Shown here: positions 23,598 through 34,780 of the stretch, in pieces
Numbering within the stretch: the stretch's first letter is position 1
Layout: every line of letters starts with the position of its first letter
Assembly: GCF_010389155.1 (NCBI RefSeq)
Contig: NC_057762.1
Coordinates: forward strand, 28,518,055-28,582,054
Source: Erigeron canadensis
Lineage: Eukaryota; Streptophyta; Magnoliopsida; Asterales; Asteraceae
Length of the DNA: 64,000 nucleotides
Direction of reading: 5' to 3'
Made by a program: the position numbers and the translations under genes
Notes under the pieces: generated by a model
Told to the model about the DNA's origin: nothing
Seen by the model: only the letters and a program-made list of their open reading frames with translations
Databases searched by the model: none

Positions 23598-25402
23598 TTA
23601 TGTAAAATTCATAGCCTCGTCCTATTAGTAATCACCTTGGCACCCTTCCCCTTAACCCTCTTACAGTAACTGCACCCGGGCCCACATTTGCATACTCATC
23701 ATAAAAACAAGTATCCAATGATGCAAAGTCGTTACCCATTGGTAACCACCCATCCGGTTGAATAAAATCATCAACGTTGGATTCCATTACAACCGTCCTT
23801 AAATACTTCTTCCACGAACGTCCTAAATAGCTATTTACTTCTGTTATAAAAAAAATAGCTCTTTACTTGAGACCTAACAGGATACAGCTTCTCATCCCCG
23901 CAATGTCGCAGTGTTGGATAACAAATCCAGTGGCTTGACCGGGTTCTTTTCTTCCATGGGCTGTGATTGTCGTCGCGTGACCAGCTTCCAGAAGTTTTGA
24001 TATGATCTTGCAGTCTTGAATGATGGTTGTATAGATACCAAAACAACGGTGCCTGAAATGGTGTAGTTGGTGTAGAACTGGCGTTGGCAATGGGCGTATA
24101 GTGTGTCTTCGTAACATGTTATTTGGACGTCGTAGAATGTTGATTTGTCTGATTCTCATAAGAGAGCCACTGCTTGATTTGCATCTGGTCCTGCTATTGC
24201 CTTCGCTCTAAATCCATCTCCTATTGCAACTACAAAAGTCATGAAATTTAGTTAGAACTAAGAATGAGATTAAAAAAAAACACAATTATTGTAATGATAT
24301 AGTTTTCGTAACCATACGTAGTTAATTATTTCTAAACCTCTTCTATCGGATATATATATATATATATATATAATACTTAAGATTTTAACTGTAAATAAAT
24401 AAGACACATAAATTTTATGTAAACTAATCAAAACTTACAAAAGGATGCATTCTTCCAAGTCTGTCAGTTAGTTTTGTTACTTCTATTGCCAATGACAATG
24501 GTATTGGCAGCACTATCACCATACATGAATACATTCATATGGCTTTTGGTCACAATTACATGCTCATCATAGATTTCTTCTTTCACATAAACAACATATC
24601 TCCTTTTGTTTCCTTTTGGGTATGCGGCCAAAGCATCGGTTATGGTTTTAAACTGCCTACTCCCATCCTTGGCCACCACTACATTTGGTGTTAGGCTTGC
24701 ATTGCCACCTGCCAACAGTCTCCGGTCAGACACTGACATCCACACGGGATATCTACTTTCATCGGTGCCAAGAAGCCGCCTTCCAGTACCTTCCACAATT
24801 GGGATATTAAATATTTTGGACATATTTGGCATGTCAGCTACAATGGCATTTGCATTGAAGACATGTTGAGTGGCATGTAAGAGAACTTTTGACATAGATT
24901 CCCTTAATTCCAATCGGTCATTAAGTCCGTCCAAACATGTTTCTTGATAGGTTTCAACCGCGCTTAGCCAGTTCATGAGGCTGAATTTTTCCTCACGAAT
25001 GGTTTGTAAATTATGCTTTTCCACTAGATTTAATGAAGCATGGAGATCATCAAGGGCATACCCTAGAAGCTCATTGCAAACGTCTAGAGCTTGATCATTG
25101 GCATCAACATTATTGGCTATTAACAATGGTTCAACATTGGTAACAGCATGAATGACACCATAGATCGTGGCATTTAGGACGTCTTTTGGGGACATTATGT
25201 GCTTATATGCTAAAGATTTTATGGTGGTGAGACATGCTTGTTTGTAATTAGTAATGTTACATATAAAGTGAATGGTGTGTGAATGGTTAACAGCACTGTT
25301 TTTAGGCTTGTGCATGCGTGTGGCAACTATGACAAGTATGAGCAAGATAAGAGTTATAGTAAGCCATAGCTTTTTCTTGTTATGATTGGTATTAGTATTC
25401 AT
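23598..25402 (-). pseudogene. Pectinesterase / pectinesterase inhibitor pseudogene
   Basis: Pectinesterases demethylate cell-wall pectin; this is the long type with an N-terminal inhibitor-like prodomain. Exon 1 (25402-24439) encodes a membrane anchor (about residues 12-27), the prodomain and RRLL processing motifs, then the catalytic start (NVVVAKDGSRQFKTI). A TGA at 24466-24464 stops it just before the donor GTAAGT. Exon 2 begins at 24229 (acceptor TTTGTAG) with GDGFRAKAIAG and QAVALL, then TGA at 24158-24156. YEDTLYAH and YTISGT follow, then a frameshift where the second catalytic Asp block should be, then GRKEPGQATGFVIQ and EKLYPVRSQVKS. A roughly 30-bp repeat-flanked insertion lies at 23825-23868. 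The tail (DDFIQPDGWLPMGNDF, FYDEYANVGPGA) is recognisable, with a further frameshift near the end. Broken in several places, but most domains are still readable. Confidence 0.85.
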
Positions 25403-25454
25403 GGTTGATTGAGGTCTTGTTATTTGATTTACAATTTGACATATGCTAAGTTAA

Positions 25455-25462
25455 TTTATATA
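25455..25462 (-). promoter_or_regulatory. Possible TATA box of the pectinesterase pseudogene
   Basis: TATATAAA on the minus strand, about 55 bp upstream of the pseudogene's ATG. Position and sequence fit, but AT-rich surroundings make chance occurrence likely. Confidence 0.3.
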
Positions 25463-26354
25463 GGTAGCAACTTACAAAATCTTAGTATCTATAAATGAAA
25501 TAATGAAAAGATTAACACAAATTTTCATTATATATGAACCATATATATATATATATATACAAGACAAGATAAACATAAATTTTCATCTATATCAACCATA
25601 TACAAGTTTGTTTATATCAACATTCAAAAATTTGTATTAATAATAAGTTTTTGTCTTTCATAACAAAGGAATGAAATAGCTAAATAGGTATGTGTGCATA
25701 TAATAATATTAATAATTCTAAACGTGATCAATAAAAGAAATGGTTGGAAAAGAAGGGAAAGGGAAGAAAAGGAAATGAAAGGAAAAAAAATTAAATGTAA
25801 TAAGTATTATTGATTTGAGAAGAAACTTAAGGGGAAAAAAACAGTATATGGTTAACTAAGTTCTCAACTTAGAAGGAAATAAAAACAAAAGAAAAAAAAC
25901 ATATAGTTTTACAATTATATCCTTAATACTCGTATGTAATTTTGAATACAATTAGGTTCATAGATAAGTTAGTAATTTCTTGAAAGCCTAGAAAGTTTTT
26001 CTTCCCAATCAACTCATATTTGAAAAGGAAAATATTCTACATTCTCGAATTTTTAGTAGCAAGAAAATAAAGTGAAAAAAAAAAGAAAAAAAAATAACTT
26101 AAAAGATTAGAAAAAAATGTTGTTTTAAGTCAAAGAAAAGAAAACTGATAACGGAGAAAATTAAACTCATATAGATTTATGGGTATATCCTTATTATTTA
26201 CCCGACATTGAGTTACAATGGGAGATTAATAAAAAAATACTAGTTGTTTCTTCTTACTCCTTCCATATTTAAAAGAAAATTTTGGGATTAGAAATCACTA
26301 CTTTCGCTTTCTTTTCTTTTTAAATAGAACTCAAGAATATCTTTTAACGTTTTT
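25463..26354. other. AT-rich spacer
   Basis: No gene or transposon end recognised. An AT run lies near 25542-25559 and a long purine-rich stretch at about 25740-25792. Confidence 0.4.
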
Positions 26355-27373
26355 ATTCTTTGCTTCTTTTTTTTTTCCAATCAAATGCCAACTCAAGAAT
26401 ACAATCTAAGGCATGAGGAGATCTAACACACCCTTTAGTGTTTGAGATTTCTAAAATATTATGAAACTTTGCATACCCTATTATATTTTTCTTGATACGA
26501 TACTGGAGCCAGCACCAACCTTTTCCAACGTCCAATGCATCACGTCAACCATTGCATGAAACATGTTCGTGTAATCCAAATCTCCGTCCCACACAAAAAC
26601 ATCGGTAGATTTTAATAACACGAAGGATATGGGATTGCATTTGGGTCATAAACATTTGTAAAGTACGGATAGGACGTGACTAAAAGAGGGAAACCATTTG
26701 GGCCAAAAAACCTGTCACTCGCTGCATTGTTTCTTTCACATTATTAGATAGAGGAGATGAACTCAAAAGCAAGTAAATCCCAAGTGAGGTAGTCACAAGA
26801 ATTTGGCCAAGGTTGAAGGATTGTAAAACTACATTAATATTTTTAATAGCTAAAAATACGAAAGATGTTAGATTACCAGATATTACTTCATTACCTACCG
26901 ATATGCATTGAAATTTGATGCTTTACGCAAATGGGACAATGTTAGTTTGCACCAAAGTTTTTGCGTATGTGATATCGTCACTTGCAAGATTTGGAACATC
27001 ACCATCCAGTGTTCCAAGGATCACTAGTATTCAAGAGTTTTGTAACGAATTAAAGATGTCGTGATTCGGGTTAAAGAAACGGATTCGTGTTATATTTTTA
27101 AATCTGACAAGTGATATGACTTGGGGTGAAGGAGGAAGGTTGTCTCCTAATAATCCATAGTTCAAACCAATGATTCCACCATCTATAAGAAAAACTAGTA
27201 ATTAAACATAAATAGTACAAACAGATCGAAAAGGTGCGGTGATTTCAAATATTAATATTGGAGTTTGAAGAAGATATATATTACTAGTAGACTAGTAGTT
27301 AATTACCTACACGAAAACTGAGAGGAATGGTAAACAGACACAATATGTCGATCAAGGACAAAACCAAACCCAT
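26355..27373 (-). pseudogene. Glucan endo-1,3-beta-glucosidase (GH17) pseudogene
   Basis: GH17 enzymes cut beta-1,3-glucan (callose or fungal walls) and are secreted. The layout is normal for the family. A signal-peptide exon (27373-27307, MGLVLSLIDILCLFTIPLS, donor GTAATT) and a second exon from 27182 (acceptor TTATAG) opening with GGIIGLNYGLLGDNLP join in phase. Recognisable blocks follow: SLVRFKNITRIRFFNPNHD, an in-frame TGA (27033-27031), VILGTLDGDVPNLASDD, a frame change, GFPLLVTSYPYFTNVYDPNA, a stop, then DGDLDYTNMFHAMVDVMHW, further stops and a weak RSPHALDCILELAFDW end. The segment holding the nucleophile is not readable. Clearly non-functional. Confidence 0.75.
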
Positions 27374-27515
27374 ATATGATTTATATATAGGAGCTTGTTT
27401 ATCTTGTAAAAATTAAATGACAAGAAATGTTGTGTTTAAGCGAATTTAAATATAGTAACAAGGATGAAATCTTGTATGAAACAATGGAGTTAATATAGAA
27501 AATTTATTTAATAGT

Positions 27516-27878
27516 CAGAGCCGCCTTAACAATGTAATTGGGCTAGGCATGAGCCCAAGACCCCCAAACACTTAAGGCCCCAATTTTGATACAAAAGCGT
27601 TTTGAATTTGTGATAAATATTTTTTTGGGGAATCTTTCTACATGTTCATTTTCGAGGATAAAAAGAACAGAACATACTCAAAGGTTAAAAATTTGAACCG
27701 CTCTATTATTGTAAGTTTTTTAGTCAACTTTTTAGCTTTGCCATTTATATGCATTGTTCTTTATTTTTTTTTTTGCCTCAATTTCAAATTAAGGAGGAAG
27801 TTTTGATTGTCTAGTTTTGAAGAAGGCCCCAGAAATTAGTTTCCGCTTAGAGTCACCGAAAAGGTTAACCCGACCCTA
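27516..27878. mobile_element. Non-autonomous hAT element
   Basis: A 363-bp element flanked by a perfect 8-bp duplication TTAATAGT (27508-27515 and 27879-27886). Imperfect terminal inverted repeats: CAGAGCCGCCTTAAC at the left and, read inverted, TAGGGTCGGGTTAAC at the right. The 8-bp target and CAG/TAG-G ends are typical of hAT. No coding capacity. Confidence 0.8.
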
Positions 27879-27886
27879 TTAATAGT

Positions 27887-29469
27887 ATATAGATCAAGTT
27901 TTATAAGAATATTAACGTTTATATACTTATATAACATTCAGCAAAAAAAAGCCTTTCAACCATAAGATATCTTGAATCACAATAACAATTTGTTAAACTT
28001 TTTTATTTCTTAGACAAATAGAAATATTATTCAAAGTCATTTGATAACTAAGGCGCAACCAACAAGTTGTAATCGGTAAATGTCTAACAAGCTTGTAATA
28101 AGGAAGTGTGCCTCTTTTCTTAAGCCTATAAATTAACTGTCTTGAGTTAACCAACTTACCATTTATAGTCTATCTATCGGAAACCGATTCCAAGTCCACG
28201 TTTTAATATCTCCGTTTTTTTTCTTTTTTGTATTTTGATCGTCTTCTTATCAATCTTTTATTTAGTTACTTTTATTTTTTTATTTATTTCTAATTTGATC
28301 CAAATTCTAATTGCGACAAAGAAGTTTTTGGTGCTTAAAATGTATACTTTTTACGTACCTTTATTTGAATATATTTCACATGACAGATTAAAACAAGTTA
28401 GCAATTTGTAAACACTCAAGCTTGACTCGAAGTCAACTAATTGTCAAATATAAGTCGATTCTTACATTGGTATATGAGAGAACTTTAATTGAGCATAACT
28501 ATAAGTTATTTTTTATTGATTTTAGCTTCGAACCCCATTGAGTTTATAGGCGAGTAAATACACGAGTTTTATATAAGTTGAGTAGAAAATAACCATAGCA
28601 TAAACTATCTTTAGATGATTATATTATTTGTTATTTGTATGAGATATATATATTGAAGAAATGCCTGAAATGCTTGTTTTATTGGTTGGCAGCTTGGTTA
28701 TAGTCGTTATGAAGAATGAAGGAGCACTGCTGTACTTCCACGACATGGGAAAGGATCATGGGATGAGGAAAAGAAAAAAAGGTGCAAGGTGAGGAGATAT
28801 CGAGAGGTAGAATAGGTGAAATGAGTTCAAAGGAATTAGTTAAGACACGCTTCTTTAGCACAGGCCACGGAGTGAAGTTGGAAGGTTCAATGAACTACGC
28901 GAAGGGCAAATCTTGGGCGCTATTGTTGTCTATATACAAGTGGCGTAGGCGAAGCTGTGGCGACTCGTGGAGTAGACAGCGAGCTCCGCTTGAACAGAAA
29001 GCAGCAAGCTGCAAGCACTACTCCAAAAGCAGTGTATTAAACTATCAAAGTTATATGAGTATTTCATAAGAAAGAAAAAAAAAGTTATTGGTCAAATGAT
29101 TTTAACTTCGAAGTTTTGAAGTAAATTCATGTAATTAAATTATGAACAAGTTCTTAAACCCGAGCACACTCATGCTTTATTTAATTAATCCGATCACAAT
29201 ATTGCTATACGACACAAGTCACACAACATTTCAAACAAACATACTTGGTGTTAAAATTTAGAGAATTGTGGTTTTTTTTTAACAACTACTTTTTTCTCGT
29301 ATGTTATGTACTTCTGTAGTTTTCTGCGTTCTTTTCTTGCATCTTGAAACAATCATATTGGGATCCTTCACTTAACTTTAAAGGCAAATTTCATTAATAT
29401 GCACAAATGTACAAAATATAATCAACAAGAACACATCCATTCGCACACACTAATCTGATTAGTGCTAGA
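27887..29469. other. Spacer with no recognised gene
   Basis: A short open frame at 28782-29069 has no features I recognise. The rest is AT-rich. TTCGCACACACTAATCT occurs at about 29440 and again at 29511, a small local duplication. Confidence 0.35.
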
Positions 29470-29718
29470 ATGAGACTAAGAAGCGTCATCTTACACCGCT
29501 CTCTATTCTTATTCGCACACACTAATCTCCAAACTCTAAATCTGCGGCCTCAAATCTTTATTCAGCAGCAGCTATCAATCCATTCTTCCTCCAGCAAATT
29601 AAGATTCCATCTTGCAGCGTCATCCTTCGCTTGGGCCGTGAAAGTTGCTCATTTCCTCAAGCAGTCAAGCCTGAACCACCGACACTTAATTTGTTCGAAT
29701 CAAGATCTCTCATGTTGA
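29470..29718 (+). CDS. Short frame with organelle-presequence-like N-terminus
   Basis: 82 codons from ATG to TGA, with higher GC than its surroundings. The product is rich in Arg, Ser, Leu and His, lacks acidic residues in the first 50 positions and starts MRLRSVILHRSLFLF, as mitochondrial presequences do. No domain follows and no splice partner was found before the transposon stack. It may be an orphaned first exon or chance. Confidence 0.2.
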   Translation: MRLRSVILHRSLFLFAHTNLQTLNLRPQIFIQQQLSIHSSSSKLRFHLAASSFAWAVKVAHFLKQSSLNHRHLICSNQDLSC

Positions 29719-29926
29719 ATTAAATATGATACGTCACCTCGAAGTTTTGTAAGTAATTTTTGTAAACTTTTATTTGTAACTTAATATTTCTTAATATTTA
29801 AACTATATCTAGTGTGATGATGACCAAATTGGTGACGACAATTCTTGTTTTACATTTTATAAAGATGTCATTCAATTATATACAGAGTATTTTCTATCCA
29901 AGTGAAGTTCTTAATTGGGTGAAGGA

Positions 29927-30231
29927 TATTAAGAGTGATGGCCCACTCCCATGTACACGTGGCAATCAAGTTGGACCAGTCAAGGAGTAATCTGCACATG
30001 GGATTTGAAGCAGCCAAGTTGTTGAGCATATCTCGTATTTTCTTGTTATGCATTTTGAATTTCTAGTTTGAACAAGTAGTTGATTAGGTCCGGTTAGTAT
30101 GGTGATCCGTTGCCTTAGTTTTTCTATTTAAAGGAGAGTCTCCTTCGTCTTTTGTATCTCTCTCATTTTTCACTGCATTCCTTTTCAATAAAAGAAAATC
30201 TTGGCTGCTTTATTATTTACTACTTTTAACA
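29927..30231 (+). repeat. Copia 5' LTR
   Basis: 305 bp, TATTAAGAG...TTTTAACA. It holds a TATA-like TATTTAAA near 30125 and an AATAAA polyadenylation signal at 30187-30192. By eye it differs from the 3' LTR at only two positions, both transitions. Confidence 0.95.
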
Positions 30232-30232
30232 G

Positions 30233-30245
30233 TGGTACCAGAGCC
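30233..30245 (+). promoter_or_regulatory. Primer binding site
   Basis: TGGTACCAGAGCC starts one base after the 5' LTR. It matches the initiator-methionine tRNA 3' end used by most plant Copia elements, with one apparent change (TGGTAT to TGGTAC). Confidence 0.85.
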
Positions 30246-30287
30246 TTAGGTTCTCACTCATTCCTTTGTGTCTTCATCATTTTCCCC

Positions 30288-31094
30288 ATGACCAATCAAA
30301 CCAAAAACTTCATCATTACCCCAACTCCGATCCCTGTGTTTAAGGGAGACGGATACGACTACTGGAGCATTCGTATGCAAACTATTCTGAAGTCCCGAGA
30401 TCTGTGGGAACTCGTCGTTTCGGGTGTCGATGAAAAGGAGACCGATGAAGGCAGAGTAAAGAACATGAAGAAAAGGGATGCTCATGCGATGGCCTTAATT
30501 CAACAGGCTGTCAATGACTCTCTTTTTTCTCGAATTGCAGCGGCTAAATCTGCCAAGGAGGCGTGGGAGATCTTGAAAATTGAATTTCAAGGAGATGAGC
30601 AAGTGAAGGCTATCAAATTGCAAGGGTTGCGTAGAGACTTCGAAAATCTATCCATGAAGGAGGACGAACTCGTAGGGGACTACTTCTCTAGAGTTATGGC
30701 GATTGTCAGTCAAAAACGCTCGTATGGTGAAGAAGTGCTGGATCAAGTCATAGTTGAAAAAGTGCTTCGAATCCTCTCATCCAAACTTGACTATGTGGTT
30801 TCATCTATCGAGGTAGCGTATGATCTGTCTGAGCTTACTCCTGTTAAACTAATGGGTTCGTTGCAGTCCCAAGAACATCGCATGATGAGCAAATCGGCTG
30901 AAAAATCTGAAAGAACCGAAGAACATGCGCTGCAAGTTATACAAGAATTCAATCGACCTCAAAATTCGAATGGCAACCGAGGCCGTGGACGTGGTTTTGG
31001 AAGAGGTCGTGGTCGGGGACGTATCGGTGAGCGCAACCGTGTAATGTTATGTCTGCAAGAAGTATGGTCATGTATCCAGAGATTGTTGGTATAA
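30288..31094 (+). pseudogene. Copia gag, frameshifted before the zinc knuckle
   Basis: Capsid-type protein that packages element RNA. It starts at the ATG of MTNQTKNF, 43 bp past the primer site, and shows the UBN2/gag_2 signature (GDGYDYWSIRMQTILKSRDL, then AKEAWEILK) and an Arg/Gly-rich RNA-binding tail (GRGRGFGRGRGRGR). After NRV the frame is lost. The CCHC zinc knuckle (CYVCKKYGHVSRDC, about 31050-31092) is intact in the next frame, so a single small indel near 31040 separates gag from the rest. Confidence 0.9.
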
Positions 31095-31122
31095 CCAAGA
31101 AGGTCAAGCCAATGTTGCTGAA

Positions 31123-32421
31123 ATGAATGAAAGAGAAGAAGAAAGTGATGAACATCTATTCATGGCTTGCATCGATGATCAGTCTCTTAGCCTTATCTCC
31201 AATATAAACCAGGTACAAAACAATAACTTGTGGTTTATTGACTCTGGTTGTTCAAACCACATGACAGGCTCAAAGGCTAGCTTCACACAACTAGATGAAT
31301 CATTCAAGTTGGAAGTTCAGCTTGGAAACAAGAAGAAACTAAATATCGAAGGAAAAGGAACGGTTCGTGTAAATACCGGGTCTTCAAACTCCCGGTTACT
31401 TGAAGATGTGTACTATGCTCCCTCATTGGAGTACAATCTGCTAAGTGTGGGTCAATTAATGAAGAAAGGCTATTCACTTTTATTCGAGAAAGACAAATGC
31501 ATCATCAAAAATCAAGAAAGAGAGGTGATGAAAATCCATGTTCTTGCTAATAATATGTTCCTGTTGGATGTTGCATCCCCTGAGGTAACCACAATAAATA
31601 TAGACAACAATTCTCACCTATGGCATAAAAGATATGCACACTTAAACTTTGATGGCATGAGACTTCTTCATGACCATCATATGGTTAAAGGACTTCCGAA
31701 AATTAAGAAGTCAGTCAAGTGTGAGGGTTGTCTACCGGGTAAACACACCCGCTCTTCTTTTACCTCTCACTCCTGGATGGCCACGGAGAAACTCGAGCTT
31801 GTGCATACCGACCTTTGCGGTCCCATGCAGGTTAAAAGCTTGGGTCGAAGCTCCTACTATTTTCTGCTAATTGATGATTTTTCAAGAATGATATGGGTGT
31901 ACTTTATCACTAATAAGTCAGATGCATTTGGCAAATTTAAATTGTTTAAACAGATGGTAGAGAAAGAAAGTGGGTGCGACATCAAAGTTCTTCGGACTGA
32001 TCAAGGAGGAGAGTTTTGTTCAAAAGAATTTGATGCCTACTGCAATGAACATGGTATCAAACGGGAGCTTACGGTTCCACATACACCGCAACTTAATGGA
32101 GTAGTGGAACGTAAGAACCGAACAGTCATGGGGATGACGAGAAGTATGTTGAAAGAGAAGAATTTGCCAAATTTTCTGTGGGCCGAAGCAGTTGCAACAG
32201 CAGTCTACGTGCTGAACAGGTCACCAACACATGCCGTTGAAGGACAGACTCCAATACATGTCTGGTCTGGAAAAAGGCCCGATGTTTCTAAACTCAGAGT
32301 GTTTGGAAGTATTGCTTTTAAGCATGTACCATCTCAAGGAAGAAAGAAACTGGATGATAGATCACAAAAGATGGTATTTATTGGGTATTCCTCACAAAGC
32401 CCCACTAGTTATCGTCTTTAA
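31123..32421 (+). pseudogene. Copia pol, protease and integrase part
   Basis: Aspartic protease with catalytic DSG in WFIDSGCSNHMTGS (about 31235). Next are the gag-pre-integrase zinc region (HLWHKRYAHLNF, CEGCLPGKHTRS) and the integrase core with all three acidic catalytic positions visible: HTDLCGP, RTDQGGEF and GVVERKNR. The frame ends at an in-frame TAA (32419-32421). The same frame continues immediately after it ([13 protein letters not shown]), so this is a point nonsense change, not the natural end. Confidence 0.93.
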
Positions 32422-34780
32422 AATCCACAAACGTTAAAAGTTGATGCTAGTAGGGATGTGACCATACTAGAAGATGCATTTTGGGAGTGGGGAGACAATA
32501 AAGTAACTGGAAACAGTGTGTGTACTACCTACTTAGATTTGTTCCCAATTAATGAATCCACATTTGAGGTTGGGTCTAACTCTAGTGGGACCCATGAGCC
32601 TCACTCTCCACTCACTGTTGATGCCTCTCACACGCAAGAGGACACTGTTGTAGTGTCTCCATCATCTCTCTCATCATCAAGTCAAAGACAATCATCTCAA
32701 ACCCCTGTAAACCTCCAATCTATATCGGATATATATGTTAACACAAGAGCAATGGAGCCTGAAGAATACATGCACCTTCAATTTGCCCTCAATATTTGTG
32801 ATCCACTTTATTTTGATGATGTAGTCCAGAAGAAGGAATGGCAAGTTGCCATGGCGGAAGAACTAGCAGCCATCGAAAGGAATAATACATGGGAACTAAA
32901 CTCACTTCCAGCAGGTAAAAACGTGGTTGGTTTAAAATGGTTGTTTAAAACTAAGATTGGTTCAGATGGGCAGATCATTAAGCACAAAGAGAGGCTAGTC
33001 GCGAAGGGTTACTCACAAAAGAAAGGTGTGGACTTTGAAGAAACCTTCGCACCGGTTGCTCGGTTTGAAACAATCTGAGTGGTTCTGGCCGTGGCTGCTC
33101 AAAGAGGCTGGATTCTACATCAATTAGATGTCAAATTTTCCTTTCTTAATGGCGATCTCGAAGAAGATATTTTCGTGGAGCAACCGGAGGGGTATGAGCT
33201 CAAAGATTCTGCTGATAAGGTGTATAAACTTAAAAAGGCGTTGTACGGGCTTAAGCAGGCACCAAGGGCATGGTACTCAAAGATAGATGGCTACTTCACC
33301 AGTAACGGGTACACACGAAGCATGAACGAACCAACATTATATGTTAAAAAGACAGCTGACAACAATATTATCTATGTTTGTCTTTACGTAGATGATATTA
33401 TATGTACCAGTTCATGTGCTCAACTTGTTTGTGAGTTTAAGCAGGGAATGAAAGATGTTTTTGAAATGTCTAACATGGGCCAGTTACAATATTTTCTGGG
33501 CTTGGAGGTGAAACAATCAAGTGCTGGAGTATTCATTGGACAAGAGACGTATGCCAAAACTCTTCTCAACAAATTCCAAATGAAAGATTGTAAAGTGGAG
33601 CAGGTTCCGATGAACACCTATGAGAAGCTTCAACTTAATGATGGGGAAGACAAAGTTGATGAGTGTGAGTCCCTCGATAGCTATAGATCGCTCTCGAGAT
33701 CGTCTATGATTATGTCGTGAGTGCGGAATCCTCACGAGATAACTAGTTTGATTAGTAAACTGGTATATCGCTAATTATCAAGTAAATAATCAGCCGTATT
33801 ATGCTATCTTCGTTTCTATAAGATATAGAACGAACTTAGGTGTCTGGTGTACTTGTATGTCGAACGTGATCCTTATTTTAGAGTATTCATTCGTATATAT
33901 ATGTTTTGAGTCGAACTGGGCTTGCTGGGCTTTGTTCTTACGAACTTAGCTGCCCAGCCCATGTAACGAAGTTAATCTTCGTTTGTACCAAACGAAGTTT
34001 ATCTTCGTTTGCCTCTAACGAAGATATACCTTATCTTCGTTAGATACAAGACTTAGTTATATTCCTAAGTATTTCATCTTAAGGAATCCTAACACATATT
34101 ATGTTTGTACTTGTATATTACACAACAAACATCATACATAACACACATATATATAACACCAAAACATGTAATCGATCATTACCATAACATAAAGTCCATA
34201 ATCTATCAATTACATATATAGATACGACATAAATTAACATAATGTCTCAATCTATACGACATATCAAATCTAAGTTGCTGTTGTCACATTAACATGCATC
34301 AACAATGAGACTCAGTACCGAAGTTTGGTGGGTGGATTAATGTATCTCACTCATACCCGACCAGATTTGGCATTTGCAGTGGGAGTTTTAGCTCGTTTTA
34401 TGCAGTCTCCGTCTAAACTCCACTTGGGTGCAGCAAGGAAAGTTCTTAAATATGTTGCAGGTACTCTTGAGTTTGGTTTATGGTATGGAAGAAGCAACAA
34501 TACTCAGTTCATTGGGTATACTGATAGTGACTGGGCAGGAAGTTTAGATGACAGAAAGAGTGTGTCAGCCAACGTGTTCTTAATCGGGAACACAGCAGTG
34601 TCGTGGTGCTCAAAGAAGCAGAAAACCGTGGCTCTATCGAGCACTGAGGCTGAATACATTTCAGCGACTGGTGGTGCATGTCAGGCGATATGGTTGAGAA
34701 AAATTCTTCAAGTTCTCGGTGTAAGTCAAGAACTACCCACGACTCTTTTCTGTGACAGTAAATCAGCTATAAACTGTTAG
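32422..34780 (+). pseudogene. Copia pol, reverse transcriptase and RNase H part
   Basis: The polymerase domain starts around 32800 ([41 protein letters not shown]). A TGA at 33076-33078 interrupts it where the family usually has a basic residue. It then continues with QLDVKFSFLNG, ALYGLKQAPRAWY and the catalytic YVDD (about 33385). The frame is broken at 33664 by the solo LTR insertion and resumes at 34310 with YRSLVGGLMYLTHTRPDLAF, then RNase H (SDWAGSLDDRKS, ALSSTEAEYIS, FCDSKSA). At 34775 the foldback insertion interrupts it again. Confidence 0.93.
33664..34304. mobile_element. Solo LTR inserted in the Copia reverse transcriptase
   Basis: 641 bp starting TGTGAGTCCC and ending CATCAACA, flanked by a perfect 5-bp duplication ATGAG (33659-33663 and 34305-34309). 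TG...CA ends, the target size and absence of an internal region identify a solo LTR left by LTR-LTR recombination. Its sequence is unrelated to the host LTR. Removing it with one duplication copy restores the host reading frame. It contains a run of CGAAG/CTTCG inverted words (about 33967-34046). Confidence 0.88.
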
